Assembly (NCBI GenBank): GCA_003453835.1
Contig: DMMN01000076.1
Coordinates: forward strand, 1 to 6,618
DNA length: 6,618 bases
DNA from: Bacteroidota bacterium
GTDB lineage: Bacteria; Bacteroidota; Ignavibacteria; UBA10030
Reading direction: 5' to 3'
Shown here: piece by piece, positions 5,605 to 6,618 of the stretch
Layout: each line of letters begins with the position of its first letter
How positions within the stretch are numbered: position 1 is the first letter of the stretch
The notes under the pieces: model-generated
The model's database searches: none
Seen by the model: the letters and a program-made list of their open reading frames with translations, nothing else
Told to the model about the DNA's origin: nothing
Translations under genes and position numbers: made by a program

Positions 5605-5724
5605 CTAACAAAAGACTTCCCTATGCAGGATGATTCTGCGGTATTCAGACGACCCGGACTTCGTTTGTTTCATCGATTGCGAGACTGCACCACAGACCAT
5701 GTCCGCAAGCTGGATAAGAGAGTC
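5605..5724 (-). pseudogene. 3' fragment of a DUF3800 protein gene
   Basis: Forty codons from just after a TAA to a TAG (5607-5605) encode DSLIQLADMVCGAVSQS, then EYRRIILHREVFC (residues 27-39 of the fragment). This matches the C-terminal signature of DUF3800 proteins, whose conserved QLADMVxGA stretch precedes the end of the chain. DUF3800 proteins are of unknown function and turn up in defence and mobile regions. The rest of the gene, including the N-terminal acidic motif, is missing. The fragment begins within a few bases of where the helicase-type reading frame loses its identity, and it lies in a different frame. It therefore looks like a recombination or deletion scar rather than a gene. 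Confidence 0.7.
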
Positions 5725-5999
5725 TTACGTAATTTCGCGGCAGTGGCGTTGTCGATCGGTTCTGGCTCCTTTGTTGAGAAGATGTCCTTCACCATATCTT
5801 CCGGATGGCGATTCATGCCTATTAGCAGTCGACATTGATGGCCTTCCCCACCTGTCCATCTTTCAATATTCTCGGCAACCTGTTTCCAACCACGAAGGTT
5901 AAAGTAGCCAACGCAAAAATCTCCTTGATGGGCAACGTCGAGTGCATGCTGCAATCCATCGAGCAAATTCTTCTCGATATTGTCAAATATGCTGGGCAT
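5670..5999 (-). pseudogene. Truncated N-terminus of a PLD-like/helicase protein
   Basis: The frame encodes 109 aa, of which the first 92 or so match the start of large (about 1000-residue) proteins that join a phospholipase D-like domain to an SNF2-type helicase. Visible features are MPSIFDNIEKNLLDGL (1-16), DFCVGYFNLRGW (27-38) and WTGGEGHQCRLLIGMNR (48-64). The ATG at 5999 has a good AAGGA site 6 nt upstream, so the 5' end is intact. After about residue 92 the sequence is unrelated and stops. The HxK catalytic motif and the whole helicase part are gone. From 5724 the DNA encodes a DUF3800 tail in another frame. Such proteins are associated with restriction and phage-defence loci. A short product may still be translated, but activity is not expected. 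Confidence 0.75.
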
Positions 6000-6042
6000 T
6001 CAGATCCTTCTCACTGTTAAGTGGATTGAAGTCGAACTGTGG

Positions 6043-6062
6043 GCCAATCTTTTTCGCCTAAC
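6043..6062 (-). repeat. Right arm of imperfect inverted repeat flanking the accessory block
   Basis: Read on the minus strand, this begins GTTAGGCGAA and matches 3585-3604 at 17 of 20 positions. It lies 43 nt upstream of the intact start codon of the truncated helicase-type gene. The bases just inside the arm include a 10-mer, CTGTGGGCCA (6037-6046), also found at 275-284. It could be an element end, a repeat copy or chance. Confidence 0.35.
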
Positions 6063-6221
6063 TGGCGGATATCCGAGGGCTTCTACACCGATCCGAGGCT
6101 CTGATAACACGACGGGGGGAGAGGGCGGGGACATTGCTGCGGTTCCGCACATCTTAAATCGAAATTTACGAGAGTATTGTCGCGAGTGATCCCTCTCCTG
6201 AAGCGCACCGGATCTCAACCC

Positions 6222-6251
6222 ACAACTGATCCTCTACTTTATTTCAGTTGT
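6222..6251. repeat. 8-bp stem-loop over the small membrane gene stop
   Basis: ACAACTGA (6222-6229) and TCAGTTGT (6244-6251) are exact complements around a 14-nt AT-rich loop, and the right arm contains the stop codon of the 62-aa gene. It may act as a weak 3' structure. No T-run follows on the minus strand, so a terminator is not claimed. Confidence 0.4.
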
Positions 6252-6432
6252 TTGGTTTCTTTGCCTGATCAAGCGACTCCCGAATGCCGATGAGAAGTTG
6301 TTTGATTTCCGTGACCTCCCTCGACATCAAGAAGACCTTGTAGCTCGAGAAGAGAAGAGTGCAAATCACGAGAGAGTAAAACAGGGCCATAACTGCTATC
6401 AACAAAATCTCACCCACTGTATAAGACCCCAT
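6244..6432 (-). CDS. Small single-span membrane protein, function unknown
   Basis: 62 aa from the chosen ATG at 6432. A single hydrophobic span covers roughly residues 8-30 (EILLIAVMALFYS, then LVICTLLF). It is followed by a charged, probably cytoplasmic tail with a heptad-like pattern (VTEIKQLLIGIRESLDQAKK, 40-59) that could form a coiled coil. No known family is recognised. Start choice: an ATG at 6438 directly abuts AAGGAGG with no spacer, while the ATG at 6432 lies 6 nt after it, the normal distance, so the shorter form is favoured. The strong ribosome binding site and coherent topology support a real gene despite its size. Neighbours give no functional clue; the next gene downstream is the truncated helicase-type gene 245 nt away. 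Confidence 0.65.
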   Translation of the reverse strand: MGSYTVGEILLIAVMALFYSLVICTLLFSSYKVFLMSREVTEIKQLLIGIRESLDQAKKPNN

Positions 6433-6438
6433 CGACAT

Positions 6439-6445
6439 CCTCCTT
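6439..6445 (-). promoter_or_regulatory. Strong ribosome binding site AAGGAGG
   Basis: On the minus strand AAGGAGG is followed by ATGTCGATG. The spacing of 0 nt to the first ATG and 6 nt to the second decides the start of the small membrane protein in favour of 6432. The seven-base match to the 16S anti-Shine-Dalgarno sequence is the best in the window. Confidence 0.7.
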
Positions 6446-6618
6446 TCTTGAATGAGCGCGATGGTAGAGAAATAGTCGGATCCCGTCGCCAGAGCTTCGT
6501 TTGTTCAAAGGTGAAATCAGGCGATTCTCGGTGCAGGGAACCTCAAACGTGGTCGTCGTCAGCTTTGCGCACCCGTCAAAACCTCTGTTATGATTTGCCT
6601 GGTCAGTCGCGTTCACGC

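Noticed and set aside
5180..5611. 143-codon minus-strand frame upstream of RhuM-Fic
   Set aside because: Low-complexity Glu/Lys/Gly start, overlaps the repeat patch and the DUF3800 tail, and runs over the RhuM-Fic start; no family features.
6000..6218. 72-codon minus-strand frame between the small membrane gene and the helicase remnant
   Set aside because: Pro/Arg/Ser-rich with no ribosome binding site or recognisable motif; it overlaps the region just upstream of a well-supported start.
6410..6616. 68-codon minus-strand frame at the window edge
   Set aside because: Covers the leader and strong ribosome binding site of the small membrane gene, and the product shows no protein-like pattern.
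1..6618. CRISPR array or tRNA/rRNA genes
   Set aside because: No regularly spaced direct repeats, no cloverleaf with a TTCGA-type arm and no rRNA signature were seen on reading both strands.

Overview
The window comes from a bacterial chromosome of moderate, slightly GC-leaning composition. The phylum cannot be fixed from sequence alone. Phenylacetyl-CoA epoxidase genes point to an oxygen-using heterotroph that degrades aromatic compounds. The intergenic gaps carry many GC-rich palindromes, and one gap holds remnants of defence-type genes. All supported genes lie on the minus strand, so transcription runs from high to low coordinates.

Layout in transcription order. (1) 6432-6244 encodes a 62-residue single-span membrane protein behind a very strong ribosome binding site. 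(2) 5999-5337 is a gene graveyard. It holds the intact 5' end of a phospholipase D-like/helicase defence-type gene (5999 to about 5726), joined out of frame to the 3' end of a DUF3800 gene (5724-5605), then a possible third remnant (5555-5337) that runs into a GC-rich palindromic repeat. (3) 5183-3649 is an intact two-gene unit: a RhuM-domain/Fic-domain protein (340 aa), then a stand-alone SLOG/DprA-like Rossmann protein (171 aa), overlapping by ATGA. (4) 3648-3268 is a non-coding gap with several inverted repeats. (5) 3267-2518 encodes a TauE/SafE-family membrane transporter. (6) 2425-392 holds paaA, paaB and paaC, with overlapping ends (TGATG, then 11 nt) and a plausible sigma-70-type promoter at 2489-2461. 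(7) 391-1 is non-coding, with structured repeats; paaD and paaE are not seen.

How the genes work together. PaaA (catalytic diiron subunit), PaaC (structural subunit) and PaaB (small subunit) are core parts of the multicomponent monooxygenase that epoxidises phenylacetyl-CoA. The PaaC here keeps two ExxH motifs; the first has been lost in E. coli PaaC. The transporter 92 nt upstream may be co-transcribed, but its substrate cannot be told from sequence.

The best candidate for an undescribed system is the coupled RhuM-Fic + SLOG pair. A putative nucleotide-transferring Fic enzyme with a Doc-like HPFVDGNKR motif is translationally linked to a predicted nucleotide-binding protein, next to decayed defence genes. 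An imperfect 20-bp inverted repeat (3585-3604 and 6043-6062, reading inward) brackets the whole accessory block and might mark its ends, though chance similarity is not excluded.
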